Source: Paracoccus tegillarcae | GTDB taxonomy: Bacteria > Pseudomonadota > Alphaproteobacteria > Rhodobacterales > Rhodobacteraceae | Assembly (NCBI RefSeq): GCF_002847305.1 | Contig: NZ_CP025408.1 | Coordinates: forward strand, 790,001 to 854,000 | DNA length: 64,000 nucleotides | Direction of reading: 5' to 3' | Part shown: positions 53,649 through 63,218 of the stretch, piece after piece | How the letters are laid out: every line of letters begins with the position of its first letter | Numbering within the stretch: the first letter of the stretch is position 1 | Made by a program: the position numbers and the translations under genes | Notes under the pieces: model-generated | Database searches by the model: none | What the model was told of the DNA's origin: nothing | What the model saw: only the letters and a program-made list of their open reading frames with translations

Positions 53649-54092
53649 TCATGGCGCCGGCGGCAGATGGCGCAGGATGTCTTGCAAGCCGGTTTCAATG
53701 ACAAGCCGCGCGGCCTCTTCCGCGTCGAACCATTCGCGCTCGCGCTCGTGATTTTCGGGGAAACTGTCGGCCAGCGATTCAACAGCAACGGGGTAAAGCG
53801 CCACCTCGACCGGCAGCGCAAATCCGCTATCCTGATGCTTGTCATAGCGAAAGCGGCCCAGTTCGGCCAACTCGACCTGACCGCGAACACCCGCCTCTTC
53901 CCATGCTTCCTGCAATGCAGCATGGGCAAGGCTGCGCCCCTCCATCGGCCAGCCTTTGGGAATGACCCAACGCCCGGTGCCGCGACTGGTGATTAGCAGA
54001 ACCTGCCCCGTTTCCGCCTTGCGACAGATCGCCCCGACCTGCAGCGCGGGTGGACGGCGGCCAAGGATCATGCCCAGCGATTTGCGGATCAT
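53649..54092 (-). CDS. Nudix hydrolase
   Basis: A 147-residue protein with the Nudix box split as GWPMEGRSLAHAALQEAWEEAG (G-x5-E-x7-R-type, here with the usual EAxEEAG end). It would hydrolyse a nucleoside diphosphate derivative such as diphosphoinositol or dinucleotide compounds; substrate unknown. GAGGAG precedes the ATG at 54092, 3 bases after the arfB stop. A longer open frame continuing to 54548 runs across arfB and is not the real start. Confidence 0.85.
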   Translation of the reverse strand: MIRKSLGMILGRRPPALQVGAICRKAETGQVLLITSRGTGRWVIPKGWPMEGRSLAHAALQEAWEEAGVRGQVELAELGRFRYDKHQDSGFALPVEVALYPVAVESLADSFPENHEREREWFDAEEAARLVIETGLQDILRHLPPAP

Positions 54093-54094
54093 GT

Positions 54095-54523
54095 TCACTC
54101 CTCGCCCTCTACCCGGCCGCGCAGGGCCTTTACCGCACCGCGCTCTGCCTTGGACTTCAGCCGCCGCCGCTGGCTGCCCAAGGTGGGCCGTGTCGCGATG
54201 CGGCGCTTGGGGGTTTCGGTCGCACGCCGGATCAGATCGGCCAGCCGCACCCGCGCCAGTTCGCGGTTGCGCGCCTGACTGCGGGTTTCCTGCGCGAGGA
54301 CGAGCACAGCCCCATCCTGCGTCCAGCGACGCCCCGCCAGCCGCTGCAGTCTCCGCTTGACCGCGTCGGACAGATTTGGTGAACGCGCCGCCTCGAACCG
54401 CAACTCTACTGCGGTTTCGACCTTGTTCACATTCTGCCCCCCCGGCCCTTGCGAGCGGGTGAATTGTTCTGTCAGTTCCCATTCCTCGATGGAGATATTG
54501 TCGGTCACCTGTAGCATGCCCAC
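54095..54523 (-). CDS. arfB: Alternative ribosome-rescue factor ArfB (peptidyl-tRNA hydrolase)
   Basis: A 142-residue protein of the YaeJ/ArfB class. The catalytic GGQ motif lies in RSQGPGGQNVNKVETAVEL, and the basic C-terminal tail (PKRRIATRPTLGSQRRRLK...) is the part that enters the empty mRNA channel of stalled ribosomes. It releases peptides from non-stop ribosomes. Followed directly by the Nudix gene. Confidence 0.92.
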   Translation of the reverse strand: MGMLQVTDNISIEEWELTEQFTRSQGPGGQNVNKVETAVELRFEAARSPNLSDAVKRRLQRLAGRRWTQDGAVLVLAQETRSQARNRELARVRLADLIRRATETPKRRIATRPTLGSQRRRLKSKAERGAVKALRGRVEGEE

Positions 54524-54616
54524 AAGATATGGCTGCCCGCGCCACCATTCAAAGCGAGAAAGGTAAAGACGGGGTAAAATTCACGCGGAAACAGGCAAAC
54601 TATGGCATAAAATCCG

Positions 54617-55459
54617 CTATCTTTGTGTTTCCGGCCAATGCGCATAGGGCAGAACCGCGCCATCGCGCCTGCTTTCGGCCACGCGCGCCAGATCGACTTT
54701 GGCGAAAACCCAACCCGGCTGGTCCATCTCGCCCTGTGCGATGATGCCGGTTTCAGGCCAAAGCCCGTCGGGCGGAGCGTAGATCGCGGCCCGACCCCTG
54801 TTTTCATCAACTGCCGGGCTCCACGCGCATGCGCCGACCGTCGGAGCGTGGACCACGACGCATTGCCCCTCAAGCGCGCGCGCCATTGCCCCGATACGCA
54901 CGCGGTTAAAGCCCGCGACCGTATCGGTGCAGCTTGGCACCAGCAGAAACTCGGCCCCCGCCTCAACCAGCCGACGTGCCAGCAACGGGAATTCCGCGTC
55001 ATAACAGATCAGGATCCCGACCCGTCCGATGGCCGTGTCGAACACCTGCAGCCCCTCGCCGCCGGTCACGTTCCATTCAGACCGCTCGAACCGGGTCATG
55101 ACCTGCTTGTCCTGATGGCCAATCAGCCCCTGCGGACCGTAGAGTGCGGCCCGGTTCGTCGGACGGCCCCCGTCGAAATGCGGCCCCGAGGCCGCAAGGA
55201 TATGGCATCCGTGGCGCGCGGCCAGTTCGGCCTGCAGCTCTGCCGAGCGGTCGGCGTGGCGCGCGACCTCGTGCAGTGAAGCCTCCAGATGGCCTGCCAC
55301 CGCCGGGCCGCCAAGGCTGGCCAGCTCCATCGCGCCATATTCGGGAAAGACCAGCAGATCGGCGCCGTCGGCAGCCTCGACCCAACGGGTCAGCTTGGTG
55401 CGGTAATCAGCAAAGCTGTCGAACCAGTCGAAATCATAGGCCGCGGCGGCGATCTTCAT
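54617..55459 (-). CDS. Carbon-nitrogen hydrolase (nitrilase superfamily)
   Basis: A 280-residue nitrilase-fold enzyme with the catalytic triad visible: Glu in LVFPEYGAMEL, Lys in GHQDKQVMTRFE, and Cys in GILICYDAEFPLLAR. It would hydrolyse an amide or nitrile; branch and substrate unclear. Its start overlaps the GNAT gene stop (ATGA), and this pair follows an NTF2-like gene also by overlap, so the three form one operon. Confidence 0.85.
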   Translation of the reverse strand: MKIAAAAYDFDWFDSFADYRTKLTRWVEAADGADLLVFPEYGAMELASLGGPAVAGHLEASLHEVARHADRSAELQAELAARHGCHILAASGPHFDGGRPTNRAALYGPQGLIGHQDKQVMTRFERSEWNVTGGEGLQVFDTAIGRVGILICYDAEFPLLARRLVEAGAEFLLVPSCTDTVAGFNRVRIGAMARALEGQCVVVHAPTVGACAWSPAVDENRGRAAIYAPPDGLWPETGIIAQGEMDQPGWVFAKVDLARVAESRRDGAVLPYAHWPETQR

Positions 55460-56040
55460 AGCGATCGCATCCAGAATTGCAGCGCCTTTTCAGTCGCCTC
55501 GGGCTGGCCGAGATCCTTCCACGAAAAGCGCGCCTCGACACCGGGCAGCGGCGCATAGCCGCGTTTGCGCCAGAAACCATCCAGTGGCCTGTATCCTGCG
55601 GGGCGCGCGGGGTGGTCCGCAGGCCGGATCACGCTGCAAAAGGCCGAAAACCGATGACCAAGCTGGCGGGCATGCGCCTCGCGCGCGTCAAAGAAGGCAT
55701 GGCCCAGACCCCGCCCGCGATAGTCGGGCAGCAGAACCGACTCGGCGCAATAAAAGATATCGTCCAGCGCCTCGGGTCGATCGACAAAAGCCGCAGAAAA
55801 GTCATCGGCATGATCGCGCATCGGTGCCCCGGTGGCAGCCCCAATGATCCGGTCGTCCTGCTCGGCCACCACGACCACCGCGCCGGGCGATTGATAGGCG
55901 CGCAGATAGTCGCGTTCGTAATCCAGATCGCCGTCATAAAGGTAGGGCCAGTCCCGGAACACCGCGATCCGCAGCCGCGCCACATCCTCCAGCGCAACCG
56001 CGAGATCAGGGCCGGTCAGGATGCGCGTCGACACGGTCAT
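55456..56040 (-). CDS. GNAT-family acetyltransferase
   Basis: A 194-residue acetyltransferase. The core has VVVVAEQDDRIIGAATG, then LLPDYRGRGLGHAFFDAR, the acetyl-CoA pyrophosphate loop (R/Q-x-x-G-x-G/A). The C-terminal part FWRKRGYAPLPGVEARFSWKD closes the fold. I use the ATG at 56040; its stop overlaps the nitrilase start and its start overlaps the NTF2-like stop, so translation of the three genes is coupled. The acetyl acceptor is unknown. Confidence 0.83.
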   Translation of the reverse strand: MTVSTRILTGPDLAVALEDVARLRIAVFRDWPYLYDGDLDYERDYLRAYQSPGAVVVVAEQDDRIIGAATGAPMRDHADDFSAAFVDRPEALDDIFYCAESVLLPDYRGRGLGHAFFDAREAHARQLGHRFSAFCSVIRPADHPARPAGYRPLDGFWRKRGYAPLPGVEARFSWKDLGQPEATEKALQFWMRSL

Positions 56041-56438
56041 CCGATGACCTGCCGGTTCCATTCGGCCAGATTGTAATAGGTCGTCACTCGCGCGATCTTG
56101 CCGTCGCGAATGGTGAAGAACGTTCCGGCGGGCAGACAATAGGTCTGACCCTGCGCCGGGGGCAGCCCCTCGTCGGTTTTCAGATAGGTCCCGTTCACCG
56201 TGAACTCGGCCGCAGCGCGGTCACCGCTGTCATCCGCGAAAACCACCAGATCGGTCAGCTTCTCGCGGTAGCAATCGGTCATATGCGCGTTGAATTCGGC
56301 AAACAGCGCCTTTCCACGGCGGATTTCACCCTCGTTCACATGATGCTCGACCTGATCATGCAGCAGGTCCAGCATGTCATCGGTGCGGCCCTCGTTGAAG
56401 GCCTGGAAATAGGTCTGGATCAGGGTTTTCGTGTCCAT
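56037..56438 (-). CDS. NTF2-like/SnoaL-type ketosteroid isomerase-fold protein
   Basis: A 133-residue alpha+beta barrel protein: it begins MDTKTLIQTYFQAFNEGRTD and continues with MLDLLHDQVEHHVNEGEIRRG and AAAEFTVNGTYL, as in SnoaL-like polyketide or isomerase-fold proteins. Its role with the GNAT and nitrilase genes is unknown. The family often binds small organic ligands. The ATG at 56438 is preferred; the frame is open to 56624 but runs into the divergent phosphomannomutase start. Confidence 0.78.
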   Translation of the reverse strand: MDTKTLIQTYFQAFNEGRTDDMLDLLHDQVEHHVNEGEIRRGKALFAEFNAHMTDCYREKLTDLVVFADDSGDRAAAEFTVNGTYLKTDEGLPPAQGQTYCLPAGTFFTIRDGKIARVTTYYNLAEWNRQVIG

Positions 56439-56580
56439 CTTCGCCTCGAAATTGCCTTGCCCCGGTCTAGCGCTGGCGGTCGCCGCTGTCACCTCCGCCC
56501 TTGGGACCAGCCGCGTCACATGACTTGCAATTCGGCGCCAAAGCGTTAGCCCAGATGCAACGCAACCCAGAACGGAAACC

Positions 56581-58001
56581 ATGATCATGCAGCCCATGGG
56601 CCATCGCGAGATTACCTGTTTCAAGGCCTATGACATTCGCGGCAGGCTGGGCGTCGATCTGGATACTGACATCGCCTATCGCGTCGGTCGCGCCTTTGCG
56701 CAAGGGCGGGCGGCGGCCCGCGTCGTGGTCGGTCGCGACAGCCGTTCTTCGTCGCCGGAGCTGGCTGCAGCGCTGATCCAAGGGTTGACCGATGGCGGCG
56801 CGGATGTGCTGGATCTGGGGCTTGCCGGGACCGAAGAGGTCTATTTCGCGACAGGCCATCTGGGCGCAGACGGTGGAATCGAGGTTACGGCATCGCATAA
56901 TCCCATCGACTATAACGGGATGAAGCTGGTGGGCCCCGGCGCGGCACCACTGGACCCCGCGACCGAACTGCTGGCGCTTGCCGATCTGGCGCGCTCAGGT
57001 GATTTCACCAACGCTGCGCGCAAAGGCACGGTGATCGACCACAGCCATGTTCGCACCGATTATGCCCGCGCCATCGTGGATTTCGTCGATGTCCCGGCGT
57101 TGCGGCCCATGACGATACTGGTCAACGCCGGAAACGGGACCGCGGGGCCAACCTTTGACGCCATCGCAGCCGAGTTGCAGTCGCGCGGCGCGCCGTTGCA
57201 GTTCATCCGGGTCAATCACCATGTCGACCCGGCCTTTCCAAACGGCATCCCCAATCCCCTGCTACCCGAAAACCAGCCGATGACGTCCGACGCTGTGCGC
57301 GAAGCGGGCGCCGATCTGGGCGTCGCATGGGATGGCGATTTCGACCGATGCTTCTTTTTTGATGCCGATGGCACTTTTATCCCCGGCGAATATATCGTCG
57401 GATTGCTGGCGGCTGCGTTCCTGGAAAAGGCACCGGGTGAAAGAATCGTTCACGATCCGCGCGTGGTCATGAACACGCGGGCGGTGATCGCAGAGGCCGG
57501 CGGGCAGGCAGTGCAGTCCAAGACCGGCCATGCCTTTATCAAACGCGAAATGCGGGCTCAGAACGCCATTTATGGCGGCGAGATGTCGGCGCATCACTAT
57601 TTCCGCGATTTCTTCTTTTGCGACAGCGGCATGATCCCTTGGCTGCTGGTGGTCGAACTGCTGTCTCGAAAGGGGGCCGGGCTGTCCGATCTGGTGGTCA
57701 GACGGATGCAGATGTTCCCATCATCCGGCGAGGTGAACTATCGGCTGGATGATCCCGAAACCGCGATTGCGCGCGTTGTCACAGCCTTTGCCGACGACGC
57801 GCGACGACGCGACGACGCGACGATGCGGATGGCGTCTCGCTGGAATTCGACAACTGGCGCTTTAATCTGCGCAGTTCCAACACCGAGCCGGTCGTTCGGC
57901 TGAACGTTGAGGCAGCCGGCGATGCCGCGCTGGTCGCCAGACAGCGCGACCTAATCCAAGCCCTGCTTCAGGATGGATCGGTAAAGCCGAAAGCCACGTA
58001 G
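56581..58001 (+). pseudogene. Phosphomannomutase/phosphoglucomutase, frameshifted near the 3' end
   Basis: The frame from 56581 encodes a normal alpha-D-phosphohexomutase: FKAYDIRGRLGVDLD, the phosphoserine loop EVTASHNPIDYNGMK, metal site WDGDFDRCFFFD and sugar-binding YGGEMSAHHYFRDFF. After about residue 409 it runs out of frame and ends at 57903 without the conserved phosphate-binding C-terminus. That C-terminus is present in the next frame (FDNWRFNLRSSNTEPVVRLN) and ends at 58001. The break falls in an 8-bp tandem repeat (57801-57823); removing one unit restores the full protein. It would interconvert mannose-6-P and mannose-1-P for surface sugars. It is either switched off by repeat number or an assembly error. 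Translation as read gives 440 residues. Confidence 0.82.
57801..57823 (+). repeat. 8-bp tandem repeat GCGACGAC, nearly three units, in the phosphomannomutase gene
   Basis: Two perfect units GCGACGAC (57801-57808 and 57809-57816) are followed by seven bases of a third. Each unit changes the reading frame because 8 is not a multiple of 3. With one unit fewer the gene reads through to the conserved C-terminus. This is the structure expected of slipped-strand variation. Confidence 0.85.
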
Positions 58002-59365
58002 TCGCGCGGATAGGCTGATCGCGCCGCCTGGTGAACCTTGGGATCGGCCAAAAAGTCGGGAAAGGTCTCGACCGCCGGTGCACCAACCGCGTCCGCGTCC
58101 AGCCCGGCCGTTGCGGACAGCCATGCCAGATCCTGATCCAGCCGATCCTCACGCAGCACTGCATCGGGGCTGGAAAACCGCGAGAAACCTGCCAGAATTT
58201 CGCTTTGGCTGGCCCAAACGGGATGCGTCGGCAATCTGGTCTGGCCATTCAGGTTGCGCTTGAGAAAGCCCAGAAAGTCGATGAACAGGGCGTGGGACTG
58301 CTGAACATCCATCTGCCACAGCTCTGGATCGGCAGGCAGTCCGACGCGGTGCGTCTCGCGCATCAATTGGCGCAGTGCAGGGTCCTTGGTGCCAAGCAAT
58401 TGTTCAAAGGCCGCCCAGGCCCGGCGCACGGGATGACGCAGCACGGCAAAGCTGCGATGGCCGGGATGGCCGCGTTTCCACTGGCGCAGACTGTTTTGCG
58501 TAAAGTCGCCCTTCAGAGGGCCAAGATTGCGCAACCATTCCAGAACGGGGTCAGTCGGGCCGCCGCCCACCGGCATGAAAACCAGCCCCGCGCCAGCCTC
58601 GCTCGCAAAAAAGGACGGCACGGCGGGGCCTCTGCTGGATTCGAAATTCGGGATACGGCCAAGGGCGAAGGGGTCCATCGCGGTCAACTGGGTCTGCATC
58701 TCGGAGAAATTCGAGACTTTCTCGGCCATTTCACGCGGGTTTTGCGGCACCTGGTCGTTGGCTGGCGGGACCTTTTCCAGATCTGTCCGGCCCAGCCAGT
58801 GCATCATGCCTTTCATGATCTCGCCGTTGCGCAGATCGTCATAACTCAACCAGAATGCCGACTGCCCCGACACCTGCAAACCGTGCTGCACGCGCGCCCG
58901 GAACTCTTCGATTGCACCCAGCTGTTCCCGAAACTCTTGCCAGACAAAGCAGATCTTGGTTGAAATCGGGGTCTCGGCCTCGTTTAGTTTCCATTGATTT
59001 GTCTCCAAGGCCAACTTGGTTGAGACATAGCTTTCCAGCGGATTACGGGTCAGGATGATCTTGGCGCAGCTGCGTTCGGCCATGATCGCGTCAAAGACAC
59101 GCGGGTCGTGATCGTGGAAATAGCGGAAACCCAGCAAGTGATCGGGCTTGTCCATCAACAGGCCCAGCAGCTTATGTGGATCGCTCTCGCGTTCCTCGGC
59201 GGTCATGCCGCGCAGCGTGTCCGTGTCGGGCCAGCCCAGCAGATAGGGGTTGAAGGCCTCACCAAAGCAGGTGACGCGCTTGATCTTGTTCATTGTCGCT
59301 TCGAGCAGGTTCGACCCGGTGCGCATCTCGGCGAAGATGACAAAGCTGCGAAAGGGTTGGGTCAT
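57968..59365 (-). CDS. Sulfotransferase-family protein (NodH/Stf0-like)
   Basis: A 465-residue protein. Its opening VIFAEMRTGSNLLEATMN is the PAPS 5'-phosphosulfate loop of NodH/Stf0-type sulfotransferases, and ILTRNPLESYVSTKLA matches the 3'-phosphate-binding motif. A second half (about 290-465) has FAVLRHPVRRAWAAFEQLL, which looks like a further sulfotransferase-like domain, so the protein may be a tandem. It could sulfate lipopolysaccharide or another surface glycan. Its stop overlaps the convergent phosphomannomutase tail by 34 bases; its start overlaps the next glycosyltransferase stop (ATGA). Confidence 0.8.
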   Translation of the reverse strand: MTQPFRSFVIFAEMRTGSNLLEATMNKIKRVTCFGEAFNPYLLGWPDTDTLRGMTAEERESDPHKLLGLLMDKPDHLLGFRYFHDHDPRVFDAIMAERSCAKIILTRNPLESYVSTKLALETNQWKLNEAETPISTKICFVWQEFREQLGAIEEFRARVQHGLQVSGQSAFWLSYDDLRNGEIMKGMMHWLGRTDLEKVPPANDQVPQNPREMAEKVSNFSEMQTQLTAMDPFALGRIPNFESSRGPAVPSFFASEAGAGLVFMPVGGGPTDPVLEWLRNLGPLKGDFTQNSLRQWKRGHPGHRSFAVLRHPVRRAWAAFEQLLGTKDPALRQLMRETHRVGLPADPELWQMDVQQSHALFIDFLGFLKRNLNGQTRLPTHPVWASQSEILAGFSRFSSPDAVLREDRLDQDLAWLSATAGLDADAVGAPAVETFPDFLADPKVHQAARSAYPRDYVAFGFTDPS

Positions 59366-61056
59366 GATTGCTGCCTTTGCTGACTGGCTGGGTCTGTTGG
59401 CGGAAAATGCCCGGTCAGTTCCGGGCGCAGGCCGGCATTGCGCATCCGCTGCAAGAACGCGCCAATCCCTGAAAATTCAAGCATCGGCGGCAGATCGTCG
59501 ATCTCGCCGATGCCCAGGTCCAGTTGCGACAACGCCGTCGACACGACATCCGCCGGCCTTGCTGCGAATTCGGCCAGATCCCACAGTTTGACGCGCGCGC
59601 GCAACCACCGCGAGTTCAGCACCCTGAACTGCTCGGTCTCGGCATGCTGCATCTTGGCGGCAATGCGGCGCAGTTGATCGAAGGGCAGATCGGAGTGATA
59701 AAGCGGGACAAGCCACGCGCCGGTCACAACCATCAGCCGCGCATTGGGATCGGTCGCCATGAACCAGTTCAACGCCTGACTGTCGCCCGGCCCGAACTGA
59801 AACACCTGCATCCGCTCGGTCACCCTGACCAGCGACGACAGGAACCGTTCGGGGTCGTAATCGCGCAGCTTTGGATTGGACGGCAATGCGCCGGGGCCCA
59901 GATCAGCGCGGCCGGCAAATTCAGCGCCGCCGGGCGCAAAAAGATGCCCGTGGACATCGGCATCAACCCGCGCCGCCAGCCATTCCTCAAAGCCAGGGAT
60001 AAGCTGGGCAAAGCCCTGCAGGACCGCATAGCCTGCCGCTGTCTTGCCATGCTCGTGATACTGGCGCGGGAAGCGGCTTTGCATATACAGCCCGGGTCGT
60101 CCCGAGCGGCGCAGCGTCGTCGCTCTGCTCAGCATGCGTTCAATGCGCGATGGATCTGGCTCGCGACCGGCTTGACCTTCCGCCGAAGCCTGCGGAAAAT
60201 GCTGCATCAGCTTTTCAGCGCCGTGCCAGATCTTGCGAGCAACGAACGAACCCGATTCCTCAAGCATCTGCACGTGATCATCGTATAGCAGGTAGGGCTT
60301 GCCCAGATGATCAAAGCGCGACAGCGTCAACGAACGGCTTTCGACATGCTGGGAATGCAGCCGCGCAAGCGACTGGAAATAGCTCTCGTCGGGGATCCAA
60401 CTCAGCCGGAAAAAGCGGTCGAACTCAGCCCGTCTGCTGTCATTCAGGATCGCGGTCAGCGTTTGCCGCGTCAGGCACCACCATTGTGAGCCCAGATGCG
60501 GAACCAGTCGTTTGGGCTGCCGCCGCGTGATGCCCATCCGACGCTGCCAGTCGAGCGAACGGTCAAACAGCTTGCGCTGCTTACGCCAGTCAAAGGGAAA
60601 GTAGCGGGTAAAGCGTTCTTCGTTGAGCCCGCCGATGGCCCAGAACACGTCGTCGACCGCAACGCTTTCGATGAAATCATAGCCGGGATGCGCGCGTAGA
60701 TATTCGACCAACTCAGCGACCGGCCTGAGCGGCAGGCACGACCCCGATGCCAGAAAGACATGGCTGACCTCGGGCACCAGCGCCATCAACGTCGTTGCCG
60801 CATCCTGGGTCGCCTGCACCAAATCAAAGCGCCCCCAATTGCAGGCGCGACGGGTCGAGAAATGAATATTCGGATGCGCCGACAGAGTGGCCTGCATGGC
60901 GGTGAACTCTTGCGGGTCGGCCTTGGCATCGACGTGGATCATGACCTCGGCACCGCCATCCGCCCAGATCTGTGCAATCCGCGCAGCGGTCTGCAGTCGT
61001 GAATGGCACAACAGCGCCACACCCAGCCTGACCTCAGGCGCGCGATCCTCCGCCAT
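59362..61056 (-). CDS. Core-2/I-branching type beta-1,6-N-acetylglucosaminyltransferase-like protein
   Basis: A 564-residue protein. The N-terminal 300 residues look like the GT14 branching enzyme fold: VALLCHSRLQTAARIAQIW, VMIHVDAKADP, HVFLASGSCLPLRPVAEL, and PHLGSQWWCLTRQTLTAIL. The C-terminal part (about 340-564, DUF5928-like) has no motif I can name. I start at the ATG overlapping the upstream stop (TGATG) because a GTG-started longer frame to 61137 is inside the previous gene. Part of a surface-polysaccharide cluster. Confidence 0.8.
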   Translation of the reverse strand: MAEDRAPEVRLGVALLCHSRLQTAARIAQIWADGGAEVMIHVDAKADPQEFTAMQATLSAHPNIHFSTRRACNWGRFDLVQATQDAATTLMALVPEVSHVFLASGSCLPLRPVAELVEYLRAHPGYDFIESVAVDDVFWAIGGLNEERFTRYFPFDWRKQRKLFDRSLDWQRRMGITRRQPKRLVPHLGSQWWCLTRQTLTAILNDSRRAEFDRFFRLSWIPDESYFQSLARLHSQHVESRSLTLSRFDHLGKPYLLYDDHVQMLEESGSFVARKIWHGAEKLMQHFPQASAEGQAGREPDPSRIERMLSRATTLRRSGRPGLYMQSRFPRQYHEHGKTAAGYAVLQGFAQLIPGFEEWLAARVDADVHGHLFAPGGAEFAGRADLGPGALPSNPKLRDYDPERFLSSLVRVTERMQVFQFGPGDSQALNWFMATDPNARLMVVTGAWLVPLYHSDLPFDQLRRIAAKMQHAETEQFRVLNSRWLRARVKLWDLAEFAARPADVVSTALSQLDLGIGEIDDLPPMLEFSGIGAFLQRMRNAGLRPELTGHFPPTDPASQQRQQS

Positions 61057-62075
61057 CACACCCAATTCCCGCCCGACATCAGACCCAGATCGGCTAATTG
61101 ACGCCAATCGGCATATTCGCTTGACGCGTCGCACCACAACACCGTCTTGCCCTGAAACCGCTTGTGATAGGCACGGTATTCCTGACTACCGGCATAGTGC
61201 TGGCGGCGCGACAGTTCCTCGGTCGACTTCTCGGCAATTCCGGCCAGAAACTTTGCGTGCAGCAAGCAGCCCGAAGCGCGTTCGCCGCCGTCCTGATCAT
61301 AGACCATGTTCAACTGTCGAGGCAGCAAACTATGTGTCGAACTGAGATAGGCATAGCGCCAGTGCCATCTGACCAGCGGGATCTTGTTCAAGGCCGGGCT
61401 CTCGAAGGGTCGTCCGGGAAAAACCGCCCGCGCCCGGGGCCCGCCCTGTATCCACAGATTGCCGTATTTGTGGTTCTTTCTGATCGTGTAATTGGCCGCA
61501 TCGAACCAGTTGGCGACCTCTAGCGGGTTCTGCCCCTCGCGGCACACCGCCTGCTCGACCGGACCACGTGGATAGACGTCCAGCAGCATCGCCGAAAAGC
61601 TTTTGTCGTCGACACTGTCCAGCCAATCGGTCAGCGCCTGCAATGGCCGGGTGTCGTGATGGGGATAGATAAAGAACTCGTCGGGATCGACCGTCAGGCA
61701 CCAGTGATCATGCCCATACCGTCTGAGCAGATCATTGATCCAATCCATCCCGAAGCGCGCGGATTTATAGCTTTCTTTCGTATGCCACAACGACACGTCG
61801 GGTTCAGATCGAAGATAATCAGCGCTGCCGTCAGTGCTGTCGTTATCGACGATCAGGAAATGCGCGGCCCCCAGTTTTCGATAGTATTCCAGAAAATAAG
61901 GCAGTCTGGTCCGCTCATTTCTGAGCGTGACAAAGACCAGAATATCGGCGGGTCTGATAAGGTTGGTGCGGTTGCTCAGGGATTGCAGACGACGCCCGCG
62001 ACGCATGGCCCGCAGCAGGTAATATTGCCGCTCTGCACGGCGACCAAGGCGCCCGTATCCTTCTTTGAAATACAT
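61056..62075 (-). CDS. Glycosyltransferase family 2/92-like protein, copy 1
   Basis: A 339-residue glycosyltransferase. It has VFVTLRNERTRLPYFLEYYR, LIVDNDSTDGSADYL, a catalytic DPDEFFIYP triplet and a C-terminal LLHAKFLAGIAEKS segment. This is the GT2/GT92-like layout common in Rhodobacteraceae exopolysaccharide clusters. It is a tandem paralogue of the next gene (62148-63218), sharing ARFGMDW, HWCLTVD, THS-LPR-LN and DWRQL. The sugar transferred is unknown. Codons GTG GTG ATG lie at the start; I use the ATG. Confidence 0.82.
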   Translation of the reverse strand: MYFKEGYGRLGRRAERQYYLLRAMRRGRRLQSLSNRTNLIRPADILVFVTLRNERTRLPYFLEYYRKLGAAHFLIVDNDSTDGSADYLRSEPDVSLWHTKESYKSARFGMDWINDLLRRYGHDHWCLTVDPDEFFIYPHHDTRPLQALTDWLDSVDDKSFSAMLLDVYPRGPVEQAVCREGQNPLEVANWFDAANYTIRKNHKYGNLWIQGGPRARAVFPGRPFESPALNKIPLVRWHWRYAYLSSTHSLLPRQLNMVYDQDGGERASGCLLHAKFLAGIAEKSTEELSRRQHYAGSQEYRAYHKRFQGKTVLWCDASSEYADWRQLADLGLMSGGNWV

Positions 62076-62147
62076 CACCACGCGCTGTCAGATCACTCGC
62101 CATCCTCACACCATCTTTGATGTGCATAACATCTGAGCTGCGTGCAA

Positions 62148-63218
62148 TCAGGTTTTTTCCGCGGCGTGACCTGCCGCCGGGTGCCAACCGCCATCCGACA
62201 TCAGTTCCAGTTCGACCAATTGGCGCCAATCGCGTAGTTGCACCGACCCTTCGTGCCAAAGATCTGGGGCCGCTATCAGGGCGTCATAATAGGCGGTGTA
62301 ATCGTCGGGCCGGTTGAAATGCTGTCGGCGCCGCTTCTCTTCAATCGAGCGCTGAACGATATCCGGCGTGAATTTGGTGTGCAGCAACACGCCCGTCAAC
62401 CTGGGATCGCCCGGCCCATCATAGCTGAGGTTCAGTCGTCGCGGCAGCGCGGAATGGGTGGAATTGGCATAAGCAAAACGCCGGTTCCACTTTATCAGCG
62501 GCAGCTTGTTCAGCGTCGGTGCCTGATCAGGTCGGTCGGCAAAGAAGGTGCGGGCGCGCACTCCGCCCTGCACCCACCTGTTCAACTTGGGCTGCTGCAC
62601 CTGCATCCGGTACGGGCCGGCATCGAACCAGTCCAACGCATCCGGCAACACGGCCCCGTCCGGCAGCGGCTGGCCGATGCTGCCCTTTGGATAAAGGTCC
62701 ACCATCAACGCGCCCAAAGCGGGCTGACCGATTTCGTCCAACCGGCTGGTCAGGCTATGCAGGTCCTGATGGGGCCAATGCGGGTAGATCAGAAACTCAT
62801 CCGCGTCGACGGTCAGACACCAGTGCCCGTGCCCATAACGGCCCAGCAACCAGCCCATCCAATCCATGCCAAAGCGGGTGTCGCGGTAAGATCCGTGACT
62901 GACCCAGACAGAAACGTCGCTTTGATCTTCCAACAGATCCAGCGTGCCATCGTCGCTGTCATGGACAACCAGCAGAAAGTGGTCGACCCCCAGTTTGCGG
63001 TAATGTCGCAGAAAATCCGGCAGGCGCAGGGCTTCGTTGTGAATGGTGGCAAAGCAAAGCACGTCGCCCGCACCGATCCCAGAGGTGGCATCGCGAACCA
63101 CCTGCATCTGGCGACGCGCGCGAATGGCCCGCCACAGGTATTCGCGCCGCTTCCATCTGAGACGATATCGTCCCCACAGGTTGCGCACCCAGGGGATGAC
63201 ATCACCCCCGGAACTCAC
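62148..63218 (-). CDS. Glycosyltransferase family 2/92-like protein, copy 2
   Basis: A 356-residue paralogue of the preceding gene: FATIHNEALRLPDFLRHYR, LLVVHDSDDGTLDLL, HGHWCLTVDADEFLIYP, STHSALPRRLNLSYDG and QLRDWRQLVELELMSDGGWH. The DxDE motif is intact. The DNDSTDGS nucleotide-sugar segment of copy 1 is here HDSDDGT, so donor preference may differ. It starts within the galE end (ATGA overlap), so galE, this gene and the three downstream are probably one leftward operon. Confidence 0.82.
   Translation of the reverse strand: MSSGGDVIPWVRNLWGRYRLRWKRREYLWRAIRARRQMQVVRDATSGIGAGDVLCFATIHNEALRLPDFLRHYRKLGVDHFLLVVHDSDDGTLDLLEDQSDVSVWVSHGSYRDTRFGMDWMGWLLGRYGHGHWCLTVDADEFLIYPHWPHQDLHSLTSRLDEIGQPALGALMVDLYPKGSIGQPLPDGAVLPDALDWFDAGPYRMQVQQPKLNRWVQGGVRARTFFADRPDQAPTLNKLPLIKWNRRFAYANSTHSALPRRLNLSYDGPGDPRLTGVLLHTKFTPDIVQRSIEEKRRRQHFNRPDDYTAYYDALIAAPDLWHEGSVQLRDWRQLVELELMSDGGWHPAAGHAAEKT

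Noticed and set aside
53649..54548. Nudix gene extended to a 299-residue protein
   Set aside because: The extra N-terminus is arfB read in another frame; a good ribosome site supports the shorter start at 54092.
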